Shown here: positions 43,334 to 55,014 of the stretch, piece by piece | Layout of the letters: every line of letters begins with the position of its first letter | How positions within the stretch are numbered: position 1 is the stretch's first letter | Assembly: GCA_002189035.1 (NCBI GenBank) | Contig: NEEC01000020.1 | Coordinates: 1,488,001 to 1,552,000 of the forward strand | Direction: 5' to 3' | Length of the DNA stretch: 64,000 nt | Source of the DNA: Utricularia gibba | Taxonomy: Eukaryota > Streptophyta > Magnoliopsida > Lamiales > Lentibulariaceae | Position numbers and translations under genes: made by a program | Notes under the pieces: generated by a model | Seen by the model: the letters and a program-made list of their open reading frames with translations, nothing else | Told to the model about the DNA's origin: nothing | Database searches by the model: none

Positions 43334-44199
43334 AGAAACTTTTGAAATATTGCAAAATTTGTGTTTGATCAAGATCAGTCAACAGAAAACTTTGCAAAAA
43401 TGATAATATTGCATGATTATATACTAAGTATGGCAGATCATGTTGGTTTTAAAAATTTGTGTATTAGTTTGAATCCAAGTTTTAAAACTATTACGAGAAA
43501 TACATTCAGGCATGACATTCTTACTCTTTATACCAAGTACAAATCCATGTACTACAAGGAGTTAGAAAAGGTAAAAAGTCGAATTGGTGTAACGACTAAT
43601 ATGCATACATCTCAGAATAACAATAAAGGATTTATGGCAATTACGGTTCATTACATTGACGAGAATTGGTCATTGAAAAGTTTTATTCTAAGGTATGTTT
43701 TATTTGATGAATATGATCTTAATAGTGATTATTGGCTATTGTACTTTAAATTTAATGTAGTATTTTTTTTCAGATTTGTATATCTTCATGCAACACATAT
43801 AGTAGAAGCAATTTTTGAAGTTGAAGATGAAAAAATAGAATCGTATGTTCAGGACTTAGATAATAAAATAATTTAGAATTTTTGATAATTTTATTTAATT
43901 TAAGTTGTTGAATTAAATTTATTTTTTATATTAATTTTGCTATCATATTATTTTAAGGTAAAACATAAAAAAATTTTGAGAATACCAGAACTCAACCCCG
44001 CCCATTGACATCTCTAGACCAGACGGTTGCGCAAGATTTCGTACCATTGCGAAACCTCGTAACTGCAGCACAGCAGACTGAAGGGAAGGGAAGGTCATCC
44101 CAATGCAACTACGAGCCTCCGTCTTCTTCTTCTCTTACTGCACAAACATGTAGTAATAATTATTAATATGATTTCAAATGTCAGTTTTCAGAGACTTAA

Positions 44200-44348
44200 T
44201 TGACGCAAGTCAAGGAACGCGACGGGGAAGAAGATAATCATGATTGGCAACCGGTTGCTCTCCAAGGCAATTATTATTTTTAATACAGATTGTCTTCATC
44301 TGAATGCCTTCTCAACTCCAACTACGCAATTATTATCTTTGGTTGACC
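44200..44348. promoter_or_regulatory. Candidate W-boxes upstream of the lectin kinase
   Basis: TTGACC at 44,343-44,348, and AAGTCAA at 44,207-44,213 (reverse complement TTGACTT), match the W-box core bound by WRKY factors. Another TTGAC is at 44,200-44,204. They lie 140-290 bp before the start codon, outside the hAT element. Such short words occur by chance, so a role is inference. Confidence 0.35.
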
Positions 44349-44487
44349 GACCGGCGACCGGTGTCTCGCCCCAAAGCCAGCCAGCCTACGCATCTTCAGC
44401 AATTAACACGGCCTACTAATTTGCCGCTGCCATTTGCTTCCTTCTTGTGAGTCCTTCAGACTTCATAATTAAGCTTTATCCCACCCC

Positions 44488-46464
44488 ATGCCTATGCCTC
44501 CTCTTTTCCTGTGTCTTCTTCCTTTCATTTTGCGGATCTTCCCCTCATTGGCCGCATCTTCCTTCTCCTTCAATGGTTTTAAACCTTCAGATCTCGCCCT
44601 CGACGGTGTAGCGCAAATCCAATCACACGGCCTGCTCAGGCTATCCAACGACAGCGCGCTGACAACCGGCCACGCCTTCTACCCAACCCCTTTTCAATTC
44701 AAGGATACGGATAACTCTTCCGTTTATTCCTTCTCCACCCATTTTGTCTTCCAAATTGTTCCAGAAACTAGAGCAGTCTGTGGACAGGGGATTACTTTCG
44801 TCCTCGCGCCAACCAGGGGCCTACCTGGCTCTTCACCCAGAGGCTATATCGGCCTTCTCAACGCGACCAACAACGGCAACTCTTCTAATCACATCTTCGC
44901 TGTTGAAGTTGACACCTTTTTGAACCCCGAGTTCAATGACTCAAATGCTAATCATGTTGGCATCGACATCAATAGTATGTTCTCCATCAAGAGCTCTCCC
45001 GCTGGATACTATGATGATCGAAATGGAGATTTTGTTTCCCTTGGACTCAACACTAGCACACCAATGCAACTTTGGGTTGACTATAATGGGGCCTCTGGAA
45101 CCATTGAGGTCGCTCTGGCTCCCATGAACACTACCAAACCTAGAAGACCTCTCATTTCAACGAGGTACGAGCTTTCCCCCATCTTAAATCAGAATATGTA
45201 TGTGGGTTTCTCAACGGCTGCCTTTGTAACTTCACACTACGTGATGGGGTGGAGTTTTGCCATCAATGCCCAGGCGCCCCAGTTGAATCTCTCTAAACTT
45301 CCCAAGGTTGGGCGTCAGAGACCGTCCAGAGTTTTGGTATTTGGGTTGCCCGTTATTCTCGTCGTTTTATTGGCTACGCTTGTCCTTGTTATAACCTTCT
45401 ATTTCACAAGGAAGCGGAAGTACTCGGAGGTGATGGAAAATTGGGAACGAGACTACGTATCTCATAGATTCAAATACAAAGATTTGTATGCCGCCACCAA
45501 AGGCTTTAAAGACGACCAATTGTTGGGAAAAGGAGGATTTGGGAAAGTTTATAAAGGCTTATTATGTGGCTCCAACACTCAAGTCGCTGTGAAGAAGATT
45601 TCTCACGATTCAAAACAAGGGAACAGAGAATTTGTATCTGAAATATTTAGCATTGGGCGTCTTCGTCACCGAAATCTAGTACCTTTGCTAGGCTATTGCA
45701 GACGACAGGGAGAATTCCTTTTGGTGTATGAGTGTATGCCCAACGGGAGTTTGGAGAAACATCTTCATAGCGAAACAAACTCCAACCTCAGCTGGGCACA
45801 AAGATTTCATATCATAAAAGGCGTGGCAAGTGGACTTGTTTACCTTCATGAAGAATGGGAGCAAGTTGTGATCCATAGGGACATAAAACCTAGCAACGTG
45901 CTGTTAGATGAGAAATGGAATGCAAGATTGGGTGACTTTGGCCTCGCAAAACTACAGGATCATGGCTCCGACGCATCAACCACGAGACTTGTCGGAACTA
46001 TTGGCTATGTTGCACCAGAGCAAATACAGACAGGCAGGGCCACCAAGAGCAGTGATGCGTATGGTTTTGGTGCCTTGTTACTCGAAGTTGCAACTGGTAG
46101 GCGACCCATAGGATTACAAACTTCGCTAGCAGACTGGGTTTATTCTATGTGGATTAAAAATGAAATGCTAGGTGCCATGGATCCGAAGTTGAACGGTGAG
46201 TTCCCCAAGGATGAAGCGGAGTTGACGCTGAAACTTGGATTGATGTGTTCTGATCTTCGGCCTGAGGTTCGGCCAAGCATGAGAGACATTGTGGCGTATT
46301 TCGAGGACCCATCAACGTTGCAAGTACAGGAGTTTTCCATTCCTCGGGACACCTCGTATTCCCATGGATTTAACCAAGTTCCTCCATTGTTCCTGTCGCC
46401 GTCATCAATTACCATCTCGGGGGCCTTCTCCATTTCAAGTTCGCTTGTTGCTGGAGGTCGATGA
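44488..46464 (+). CDS. L-type lectin receptor-like kinase
   Basis: 658 residues in one exon, normal size and structure for the family; acts in the plasma membrane as an extracellular sensor with a cytoplasmic Ser/Thr kinase. Residues 1-23 form a signal peptide. Residues 24-262 form a legume-lectin domain, with GQGITFVLAP at 99-108 and the metal/sugar-site region VEVDTFLNPEFND at 139-151 followed by NHVGID. The membrane span is about 281-306, followed by basic TRKRK. The kinase spans about 341-605: GKGGFG loop 347-352, Lys369 in VAVK, Glu385, HRD 463-465, Asn470, DFG 483-485, APE 509-511. All catalytic residues are present and it is an RD kinase. VIHRDIKPSNVLLD and WERDY...RFKYKDLYAATKGF place it near clades IV/S.4. 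Compared with relatives, about ten residues are missing after GRRPI (540-541), and Ala replaces the hydrophobic residue after the conserved Asp in SSDAY (523). A second ATG two codons in is an alternative start. Clade members sense pathogens or extracellular signals; the ligand here is unknown. Confidence 0.96.
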   Translation: MPMPPLFLCLLPFILRIFPSLAASSFSFNGFKPSDLALDGVAQIQSHGLLRLSNDSALTTGHAFYPTPFQFKDTDNSSVYSFSTHFVFQIVPETRAVCGQGITFVLAPTRGLPGSSPRGYIGLLNATNNGNSSNHIFAVEVDTFLNPEFNDSNANHVGIDINSMFSIKSSPAGYYDDRNGDFVSLGLNTSTPMQLWVDYNGASGTIEVALAPMNTTKPRRPLISTRYELSPILNQNMYVGFSTAAFVTSHYVMGWSFAINAQAPQLNLSKLPKVGRQRPSRVLVFGLPVILVVLLATLVLVITFYFTRKRKYSEVMENWERDYVSHRFKYKDLYAATKGFKDDQLLGKGGFGKVYKGLLCGSNTQVAVKKISHDSKQGNREFVSEIFSIGRLRHRNLVPLLGYCRRQGEFLLVYECMPNGSLEKHLHSETNSNLSWAQRFHIIKGVASGLVYLHEEWEQVVIHRDIKPSNVLLDEKWNARLGDFGLAKLQDHGSDASTTRLVGTIGYVAPEQIQTGRATKSSDAYGFGALLLEVATGRRPIGLQTSLADWVYSMWIKNEMLGAMDPKLNGEFPKDEAELTLKLGLMCSDLRPEVRPSMRDIVAYFEDPSTLQVQEFSIPRDTSYSHGFNQVPPLFLSPSSITISGAFSISSSLVAGGR

Positions 46465-47542
46465 GAACATAAATTCAAGTATCACGTTGCCGATTCCCAA
46501 ACGGTAGAAATGGGGGTTCAAAAGATAGGAAATGTATTATGGGTAGGCGCAGCTGCATGCTCCACCAATCAACAGTTGATGCCTTCAGTTTACGAATTCC
46601 CATGTTTTATTTTTTTTTTCTTTTTTACAAGTATGGGTATGGGATGATGATATGATCTACAATACTAAATGCCCACCTCTTTCATTGACGACTTTGGGTC
46701 AATCCCCTGGAAATCACCTCTTTCACCCATGTGTTGTGTAGCGTTGGCAGGGGATTATCTTTCCCCTGCAAATTTCCTCTTTAAATACAACACGGGGGGC
46801 CTTTTCTTCTTTCTTCTTTCTTTCACCAGGCTGGCTTCTTTTCCTAAAAAGATGCTGAGGTTGGTCACCGGAATCCCGGGACCAAGCGGCTTCGGAACAG
46901 GTTACTCAGGGGATTGACTAGTGGTATTAGTGGATAATCCGATTGGAAATGATAATAAAATGCACATGTCGTAGCTCTAAGATGCATTTGGACATAGTAC
47001 ACAACCACACATTACTCTATTTCATGTATGTGGAACAAACCCACAATCAGAGTTATGTCCTAATACGAAAATGAAATGGATTCAATAAAAATTTTGTAAA
47101 ACATATTAATAAAGTAGAATCATATTATGAGTTGTTTCATACCCTAAATAAACTTGAACACTCAACAGATCCATTGGAACAGTAGATACATATCTCTTAA
47201 AATATCAACGCAATCCTCGGCTGTGGGAGCAGCAGCCATTTGATTAGGCTTACAACCATCTTAGGATACATTGAGTGTATCTTATACGCATATCATACTT
47301 TACTCAAGTGACATTAAATCTATACTTCATAAAATTTCGATCTAGTAATAATAAATAACTAGTATGGAATAAAAATGCACACTTTAAAATATTTGAGTGA
47401 AAATATATATTTAAAACTTTGATGAAAGTTAGGGAATTTTTGTATCATCAAAAACATTTTGGGGTAAAAATATATTTTTCAAACATATGTGACATATTTA
47501 AACATTTTTATAAATATTTTGGGGCATTGTTGCATCTGTGTG
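46465..47542. other. Downstream region of the lectin kinase to the duplication junction
   Basis: Probable 3' UTR with T-rich tract near 46,605. AATAAA at 46,954-46,959 is a possible but distant poly(A) signal. From about 47,000 the sequence is AT-rich with no gene. The junction to unit 2 is between 47,542 and 47,543. Confidence 0.5.
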
Positions 47543-47661
47543 TAAATTTTGGAGGTGAAGTGTGTCACATTAAACTCTTGAGGCATTTTTGATCATGTGT
47601 GTGAATAGTTGGGGGTAAAAATAAACCTGACCTAGTTAGAATATATCAATCTAAACTGCAA

Positions 47662-49411
47662 CTTAAATTTTTACTATTGTATTTTCGATTGGAATTCCGA
47701 TGTATGTATTAGTGTTTCCTTTATTTTATTGATTTTATTTAAATATGTATTTTTAAAATTTATTATTGATGGGGCACAACAATTGTGACTATTATTTTCC
47801 ATAGGGATTACAATATAAGTAACATTTGTAATATTCTGGATCATTATTTTTGAATAGAAATGGATTTCAAATCAAAATGAAAACAAAATTCTTATACCTG
47901 ACCTCAATTATCATGATTTATATTTTTATACCTGACCACAACAAAGACAAATCATATATTTAAATTGCAAAGGGCAAATATATTTTGAGGTAGTTCAACT
48001 TTAAGCTCGATAAACGTAATATGATGTTATTATATAAAAAAAAGTGGTATTTTTTAATTAGAAAATGAATATCATGACCCAAACCTTATTAATTATTAAA
48101 AAATTATTTTCTCGATCAGTTATTCAAAAAAATTATTGCTTGCATTTTTCTAATAGATGGGTAAATACAGCAAATGTGCATTTGCAATGCTTGAATTTTT
48201 TTTTTTTTTATAAAGAAACATTACCACCTCAATGCATAGTTGAAGCACTTGCAATTTTTTTTCATAAATGCGCAGGCACCACAAACGAACATTTACAGTG
48301 ATTGTGAAAATTTTAATTTCTTTATAAAAAGCATACGCACTTTAATGCAGCATTTGTGGTGCTCACAATTTTTTAAAAGAAAATGGGAAGGCAACGTCAG
48401 TGCACATTTATTGTGATAATTTTAATTTTTAGAGAATGGGGTCGCCGAGTTTAGTGCAATCCACACACCCTCAACTTATTTTTTAAAAAATAAATTACCA
48501 TGTTGATTTACAAGAAAAAAAAAATTGAAAGACATTCAATGAAATCTTTGAAGTTTTCCATTAAAGTAAAAAGGAAAAGAATGAATAATTATTTGGATTT
48601 GATTATCGCATTCGCCAACTTGGTGCATTAGGGGCCAATGAATTACTAATTTTAGAAAATTAGGTCATGCGGTTTAATGCAATATGTACTGACCTTGTTT
48701 TTTTTTATTAAAAAAAATATTTTTTAAAATAAATCACCACTTTGATTTACAAAAAAGCATTTGAAAGATCTCTAACGAAATCTTTCAAATTTTCTATTTA
48801 ATTATAAGAGAAGAAGAAATATAAGTATTTGAGGGCCAATGAATCACTAATTCGTGTAGTTTGATTCAATCCATGAAGCTAATAAACGTAAATGATAAGT
48901 GATTTTGTGTTACTAATATTTGTGTTTTTTATGATTCACTTAGATGGGTTTTGCATTCTTTTAATCCTACTTTCCTTATCTTTTTAAAGAATTTTATATC
49001 TTCATACTATTTTGATCTTTTTGGAGTAAAAGTGTGTTTTGTGATTTTTTAGTACGAATTTGGAATAATTTGGAGGATTTTCGAACTACTTTGATGAGAT
49101 TTGGTCTATCCGGATAAAGACTCGGTCAAAGATTCTCGAATAAGATAAGATTCGTATCTTATCTTAGAAAATTTGGATCTTATCTTAGAAGATTTATATC
49201 AAATCTTAGAAGATGAAGATAGAAAATTTGATGTAAGTCCATCAAGAAAGCCCAACAAATCTCCACCATTATATAAAAATCCAAAGACGAAGATCAAAAG
49301 GGAGCCATGAACTAGATGTCGACCATATACTTTGTATCAAATAACAAATTCCTCCAAAGGACTCGATCATGGGGGCTGGTCCAATTGCACTGTTCTAAAG
49401 TAGTTTATGCC
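47662..49411. other. AT-rich repeat debris, unit 2
   Basis: Copy of 26,100-27,849, including the inverted 'gcaccacaaa' blocks and the LTR-promoter-like region. No gene. Confidence 0.4.
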
Positions 49412-49947
49412 GTTAACTTTGATTTTTCAATGTCAAAATGCTTGCTGACTTGTATAGAAAAACATTCAACTTGTCTAACAAAGTGGGTCACAGTGAACAG
49501 CCCCTGGAAACTTTTTACCAAAAAAACACGTCTTGGCAAAGTTGTAACACATGTATGGGGCTGATGCCTGCCAACTATCGGAAGGTGAAGGAAGTTAGTG
49601 ATCTGATGATAGGGGAGCCCGTGATTAAAGCCTCAGTGAACGAAAGCTGTAATTATAACGATTCTAAGTTAGTGAAATTCATTTTCGGGTAAGTTCCAAA
49701 TGTTTAACGATCTGAGCACTATATCAAAGAGAGGATCGACATGTTTGTGAAAAATGCGGACTACCTATGAAGCTTGATTGTTCCCGGGAACACCTGCATC
49801 GCTTAGGTGGAAGGCGAAGAGTGCAATACCACTCTCGAATAGCTAAGGTAGGATTCTAAGCTTGTGTCAGGAGCTATGGAAGTCTTAGGTAAGATAGTGT
49901 TCATGCAACATAGGCCTCCTAAAAGGGATTTATATATGCACATTCAA
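49412..49947 (+). pseudogene. rrn26: Mitochondrial 26S rRNA fragment (NUMT), unit 2
   Basis: Copy of 27,850-28,385 with the same decay. Shared mutations show that the mitochondrial piece was already old when the segment duplicated. Confidence 0.88.
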
Positions 49948-51678
49948 ATTCGGAATTGCCTCAATTATCTTTCTTTTTTCAAAGAAAAAAAAATTAACTT
50001 AGATAAAATGGATCGATATAAGCACAATTATACGCCCACTCATATGCTACGTTTAAAAGGTTTTCCCAAAAACTATCCTATACACATTTTATTTTTATTA
50101 AATCAAAATTTTGGAATGAACAAATTGCATTTTGAAAAAGTTCATGGAAATCTAACAAATCTTGTGAACTAGTATCCATTTGAATGAGATGTCAAACGAA
50201 ACTCCTTTTTGATTAACATTGAACTAGTATCCTAGCATTGAAATACTGAAAAAAACTATAAAAAGAAAAATTCTCAAGTATCTGTGATCATGACACGTCA
50301 CTAGAAATAAGAACAAGAATTCCAACATTAGTAATTAACAATGCATTGATCAAATATCCGACATCTAAATGAAAATCATTATTGAGGACCCAACCCAAAG
50401 AAGGATGGCATAATGGATTGATCAATTACATACAACAATACTTTTTCTAGAGTATTGTACAATGTTTTTTATACTAACTTTAAAATTAGGCATATATACA
50501 TTGAAATAAGTTTAGGATGGATAAACTCTGAAGACACTCTAACCAAATATGGAGAGAACATAAATTTAGGAAAATTGAATGTCAGATAAAATATATAATA
50601 TCATAGAAATTGAATTTGAATGGTGACGAGACCATAAATATTGATAATTTTAACTACTATTTATTTGTTAAATAGAAAAATTAATTGGCAACATGATGGC
50701 TGTAGTTAACAATCAAGTACTCGTAAAGAGACACATACCACGAATATTTGTATTTGTTGTCGGGAAAAACAGAAGCCCTGTTTCTCTTAAGATAGGAACT
50801 TAAAATTGAACCAAAATTATAATTCACGTATATTGATATGTTATGTCCATAAAAGTAGCCACACCGAAAAAAAGAAAACCATGAGTGCCCATATATCAAA
50901 GGAATTCCACTAAGAACTTGAAAGGAAAGTGAACTAAGGGTTGATTTCTTTTTCTAAAAAATCGATCCTCATCTGCTTTTCACATCATGTTTATATACTT
51001 GCATAAAGTAAAAATAACAAGATAATAAAGTAAAAAACCATTGGTTCCCGAAACTCCATTTGAGGTGTAGGGTGCTTAGTGTGGGCTCCTGGACCCGATG
51101 CAGTGTGGGGTGCAAGAATGAATATCTGATTGAGGGATAAGGAGGTCTTTGTGACCATAACTCCCGTTGAATTCCATGGGGCTGATGTTCTATAAGATGT
51201 AGCTTCACAATAAAGGTTCTAACCTCCTCGGGCAACTTCTCTATACTCTTACTTTATTAGACCAATTACGCTTTCATACCTTGAGGGTTACTAACAATTT
51301 CCTACGATGATCTCAACCCCCTTATGATGTGAGAGAACAATTTCATTCCCCATAACATTAAACTTTAGCTTTGAGATGCCAATTAGTTAGGGCTAGGGTT
51401 CAATCCTATATTTTGTGTAGATGATATGAGATCTTTGGCATTATGACATTTTTTTATTGCACTTTATCCAATGAAAAATGTTAGCTTGTACGTGATAACA
51501 TTTCCATACTCTATTAGCTTGTGGACTGATACCATCAAAAAAAGCACAGCTTGATTAATTGTGATTGAAAATTGAAACTTAACTAAATATTGTGACTTTT
51601 ATTTTCTTATTTCTAAAACAATATATCATAGTAACTTCTTATATTCTTCGATTACTAATTCTTTCATGTGACCAAATT
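49948..51678. other. Intergenic, unit 2
   Basis: Copy of 28,386-30,116. It carries the 50,909 substitution between the two unidentified reverse-strand open stretches (50,681-50,899 and 50,969-51,235), which are otherwise unchanged. Confidence 0.4.
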
Positions 51679-54600
51679 TTACAATCAATGAAAATATTAT
51701 CTTTTGAAACTTTAAAAGATGGATCTTTTACATTCAAGTTATCAAGTTTTCATCAAGAAGAATTTAGAAAATTGTTGACAAACATGATTATTATTGATGA
51801 TTGTCTTTTTATAACCGATGAGAGTTTAGGATTCAGAAATTTTGTTTATAGTTTACAACCAAGATTTAAGATTCTTAGTCGTTGTCATGAGATTGGAAAG
51901 ATTATGTCTTACTACAGGTACGTAGACTTCCATACAAAATATGAACTATATGTGTGTTATTGATGTGTGTCGTTTCCACAATAAATTTTAATATTTTTAA
52001 AACTCATAAAACACAAAAGCGTAGTACGGGTGTCGAACGCAGGGAATTGTTTTTCAGTGAATGGTAAGGTTACACTGGATACAACTGTCACGATTTGCAA
52101 ACGGTTTTGGAAGTAAAAGTGTGAGAAACGTAAATGATGAAGCCTGAGTAAGGGAATAAGAGGGGTTTGAACAGACAACTGAAATAAATGTAAGCGATGA
52201 ACCTTAAATAAACTGAATGTTCCTAGGTTTGGAATCCCACCCGGCTATATTCGTTGCGTCTTCACTCTTCTCTGGTCTTCTCAAATACTCAGTTATAGGA
52301 GTAAGGAATTGCCTACCCTCCCTTACATTTTTTTGCAAGAAGGCACAAGAATAGCCCGATGTTACTCCTCTTTGGACGAAAGTGAGAATAAGAGGTCCTA
52401 CTAGCATACCCTCACGGTTGAATTGCACATGTGTGCCCAAGTGTTGCCAATGATCCAATGAGTCCAGATACGAGGTCACTACCTGTCCATTGATCCTGAG
52501 GTACAGCCATAGACAAAACATTGTCTTCCTCCTACCAAAAGGACATGAGTTGGTGTTCTCCACCTTACTCCTCTCCAAAACTCGTGGGTAGTGATCAATT
52601 AACTATGAATCTTGAATAAGGGGACTGTTACAGAAAAACTGCAATATAGTCGCGTGAAGACATACGGAACCCGTTCAGATTCAAAGAAGACATAAAGATA
52701 AGCTAATGAAACATAGATCTGGGGGTGTCCCAACCCAGAAACAGAAGTTTCTAGCCGTGGACGGCCATACAAACTAAAGGAAACGAACACAGATTCTAGA
52801 GAAAAGCTAGAGGAAAATCTTATAGATAAAGAAACAAAGTCTAAAGTAAACTAACTACTACTTGTCCAACGTCTGAATAGAACTGAACTTCAATGAGAGT
52901 CTGAGCTTTCGTATCCCCTTGGTTCCTGCTGTGAATTGGGGTAACTTGCAAGCAAACGTCTGCTCTAAATTGGGGTAATGATATCGCCTGTCAGAGACTC
53001 CCGTGTTCCCTACATCAAGGCTCATAATTAGGTGTCTACAGTCTTCCGGAAATCAAGGGAATGTCAACTCGAGAAGATCCAATTTGTCGCCATCTGCTGC
53101 CCTTTTGCTCTCACTTCCTACCACGTGTGCACCTCTAGAAAAACTCAATTAAAACTAGCAAAATTATTATATAAAATACAAGATTTAGGATAATTACCCT
53201 AAACTACATAAAACCTAAATCTCATATTATAGATTTCTAATTAGACTATTCTAATCACATTTAGACTTAAAAACAACCTAAGAAATACTAAGAAAATGAC
53301 ACTTAAGAGTTATATTGTATATTGGATTGATAAAGATTTCAATTTACAGGTTCTCAATTTTTCTATCATTCCAAATCACAAAGGTAAGACCATTGGTTAT
53401 ATGATTGAGTGCTACCTCTTAGAATGGGGAATTGAGAATCTACTTACAATGTATGTTAAAAATTACGAGTTCTAATGATGTTGTCATATGATACATCAAG
53501 GATAAGATGAAGGGTTGGAAAAATATAGTTTTGAATAATGAGTTTGTGCATATGAGATGTTCTTCTTATTTTAAAAAAATTCATGGTAAAAAATGATCTG
53601 AAGTTGTATATTGCATCAATTTTGAAAATTAAAAATGATATCATCTTCTCCATCTAAACTTTGAACTTTTATGAGTTATCCATCCATTCAAAAAAATTGA
53701 AAGTAAGAAACTTATATGTCTTGATGTTGACACTCGGTGCAATTCCACTTATTTGATATTAAAAAATACCTTAGTTTTTTAAAAGTATTTGAAAGTATGT
53801 TTGAGGATCATTGAAATTATATAAATATTTTGGTATCTATAAGAAGAAAGGTCATGCTGAATTTCATTTTATCAGTTGTATTAAAGAAGCTGAGTGAAAT
53901 TAATGAAAAAGAAAGCTTAAAAGATAATTATATTGATCCCCCTGATGCTTTTGATTGAAAAGTGGCAAAGTGTTTTGTCAAGTTTCTGAAATTTTTCTAT
54001 GATGCAACAATGAGATTTTTGAAAAGTAAATATTCTAAATGTTAACATTTTATTTCAAGAGATTATGAGCATCCCTGGTATTTTAAGTGTTTTATTTGGA
54101 TATCATGATACAAGTATAGCTTTGGTTGCAATGAAACTGAATGATAAATTCTCAAAGTATTGGAGTAAATTGAATACAACTAATGCTTTATTGTTTATTG
54201 AAACTATTTTAGATATTCGATATAAGTTGAGATTTATCAAGTATTATATTGATAAAATATATAATCAAGGGAAGCATGGTTATTTGTGTAAACAAGTGTT
54301 GGATAAATTGATGAGCACATTAATTACTTTATTTGATTTTTATGCAAAACTTTATTTTTTTGCATCTAAAGATGATGATATGTATTTCTCAATCGCTAAC
54401 TCTTCAAATACTTCTTTGAATGCTAGCTTGGATGACATGTTCAATTCTAATTTTTCTCTAGGGTCCCAATTCGCTAAAGAACTTGAGAAGGATTTTAATA
54501 ATTGTAATATCTGAGCTTGCCATCTATTTGGAAGAAAAGTGAAAATTAGTTGGAGAACATGAAACTTTTGATACCCTAATTTGATAGAAAAATAATCCTT

Positions 54601-55014
54601 CAAGATGTCATCTTCTTTCTCAAATGATTAGAGAAGTGTTGGCGATTTCAATTTCTACCATATCATCTAAATCAGGTTTTAGTGCAAGTGGGCATATGCT
54701 TGATTCATATATACGTTCTCTTAATCCAAAAATGGTAGAGGCTCTTATTTGTTGCCACAATTGGCTGAAAGAATAACCACATTTGCTTGACATTCATTGA
54801 TCCATGAGAGGAGTTTCATTTAATGATGTAGAGAAGTATGGAGATATCTTCAGTGGTAATACTTGAATTTTTCCTATTCTATCTTTGTTATTTGAAATAT
54901 TTCTCATTTAGTATATTACATTGAAATGTACTTTTTTTATTAATTATAGATGTATACTTCGATAGTTCTTCTTCAAAAGAAGATGTAAGGACAATGGATG
55001 TTGATGAATATTAG
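51679..55014 (+). pseudogene. hAT transposase remnant, unit 2
   Basis: Copy of 30,117-33,452 with the same LTR interruption. The RNase H-fold segment is at 54,065-54,514 and the dimerisation region near 54,515-54,850. No repair of any lesion is seen. Confidence 0.82.
51961..53308. mobile_element. Solo LTR in hAT remnant, unit 2
   Basis: Copy of 30,399-31,746. The GTTAT flanks at 51,956-51,960 and 53,309-53,313 were duplicated with it, so this copy arose by segment duplication rather than by a new insertion. Confidence 0.9.

Larger units (their letters stand above)
41846..43876 (+). pseudogene. hAT transposase N-terminal half with BED finger, unit 1
   Basis: After a splice-acceptor-like TTTAG the exon starts ATGACATCTCAG and runs to a frameshift near 41,950. 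The BED region follows: SEIWEHFKQFHDDKTNEW, RNHCQKVMSGDTKTGTSSL and KRHFNDTC, with the first Cys of C-x2-C replaced by Arg. A solo LTR occupies 42,188-43,333. Afterwards 43,361-43,692 reads FAKMIILHDYILSMADHVGF, FKTITRNTFRHDIL and NKGFMAITVHYIDENWSLKS. A GT-AG intron (about 43,693-43,771) follows, then FVYLHATHIVEAIF, ending at a stop at 43,876. Relatives continue for about 400 more residues that are absent here. Confidence 0.85.
40961..44016. mobile_element. hAT element with terminal inverted repeats, internally deleted, unit 1
   Basis: Left end TAAAGATGTCACTGGG; right end, reverse complemented, TAGAGATGTCAATGGG (14 of 16). The subterminal region near 40,980-41,080 is rich in 'gggttcggg'/'cccgaac' words, as in plant hATs. 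It carries the 5' half of a transposase gene (41,846-43,876), split by a solo LTR; the catalytic middle and the dimerisation domain are missing. The flanking 8-mers (GTGTACAC, GACCAGAC) do not match, so the target duplication is lost or an end was replaced. Confidence 0.75.
25982..47542. repeat. 21,561-bp tandem duplication, unit 1
   Basis: From TAAATTTTGGAGG onward every stretch to 42,439 reappears 21,561-21,563 bp downstream, almost unchanged. The unit contains, in order, an rRNA pseudogene, hAT, TRIM, Tourist, Harbinger, gypsy and hAT remnants, and the lectin receptor kinase. Its right edge (47,542) is where the second unit begins. The sequence before 25,982 (...CAAGAGAA) differs from that before 47,543 (...ATCTGTGTG), fixing the left boundary. 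Confidence 0.95.

Noticed and set aside
45688-46478. Reverse-strand open readings inside the lectin kinase
   Set aside because: Shadows of the 658-codon kinase gene.
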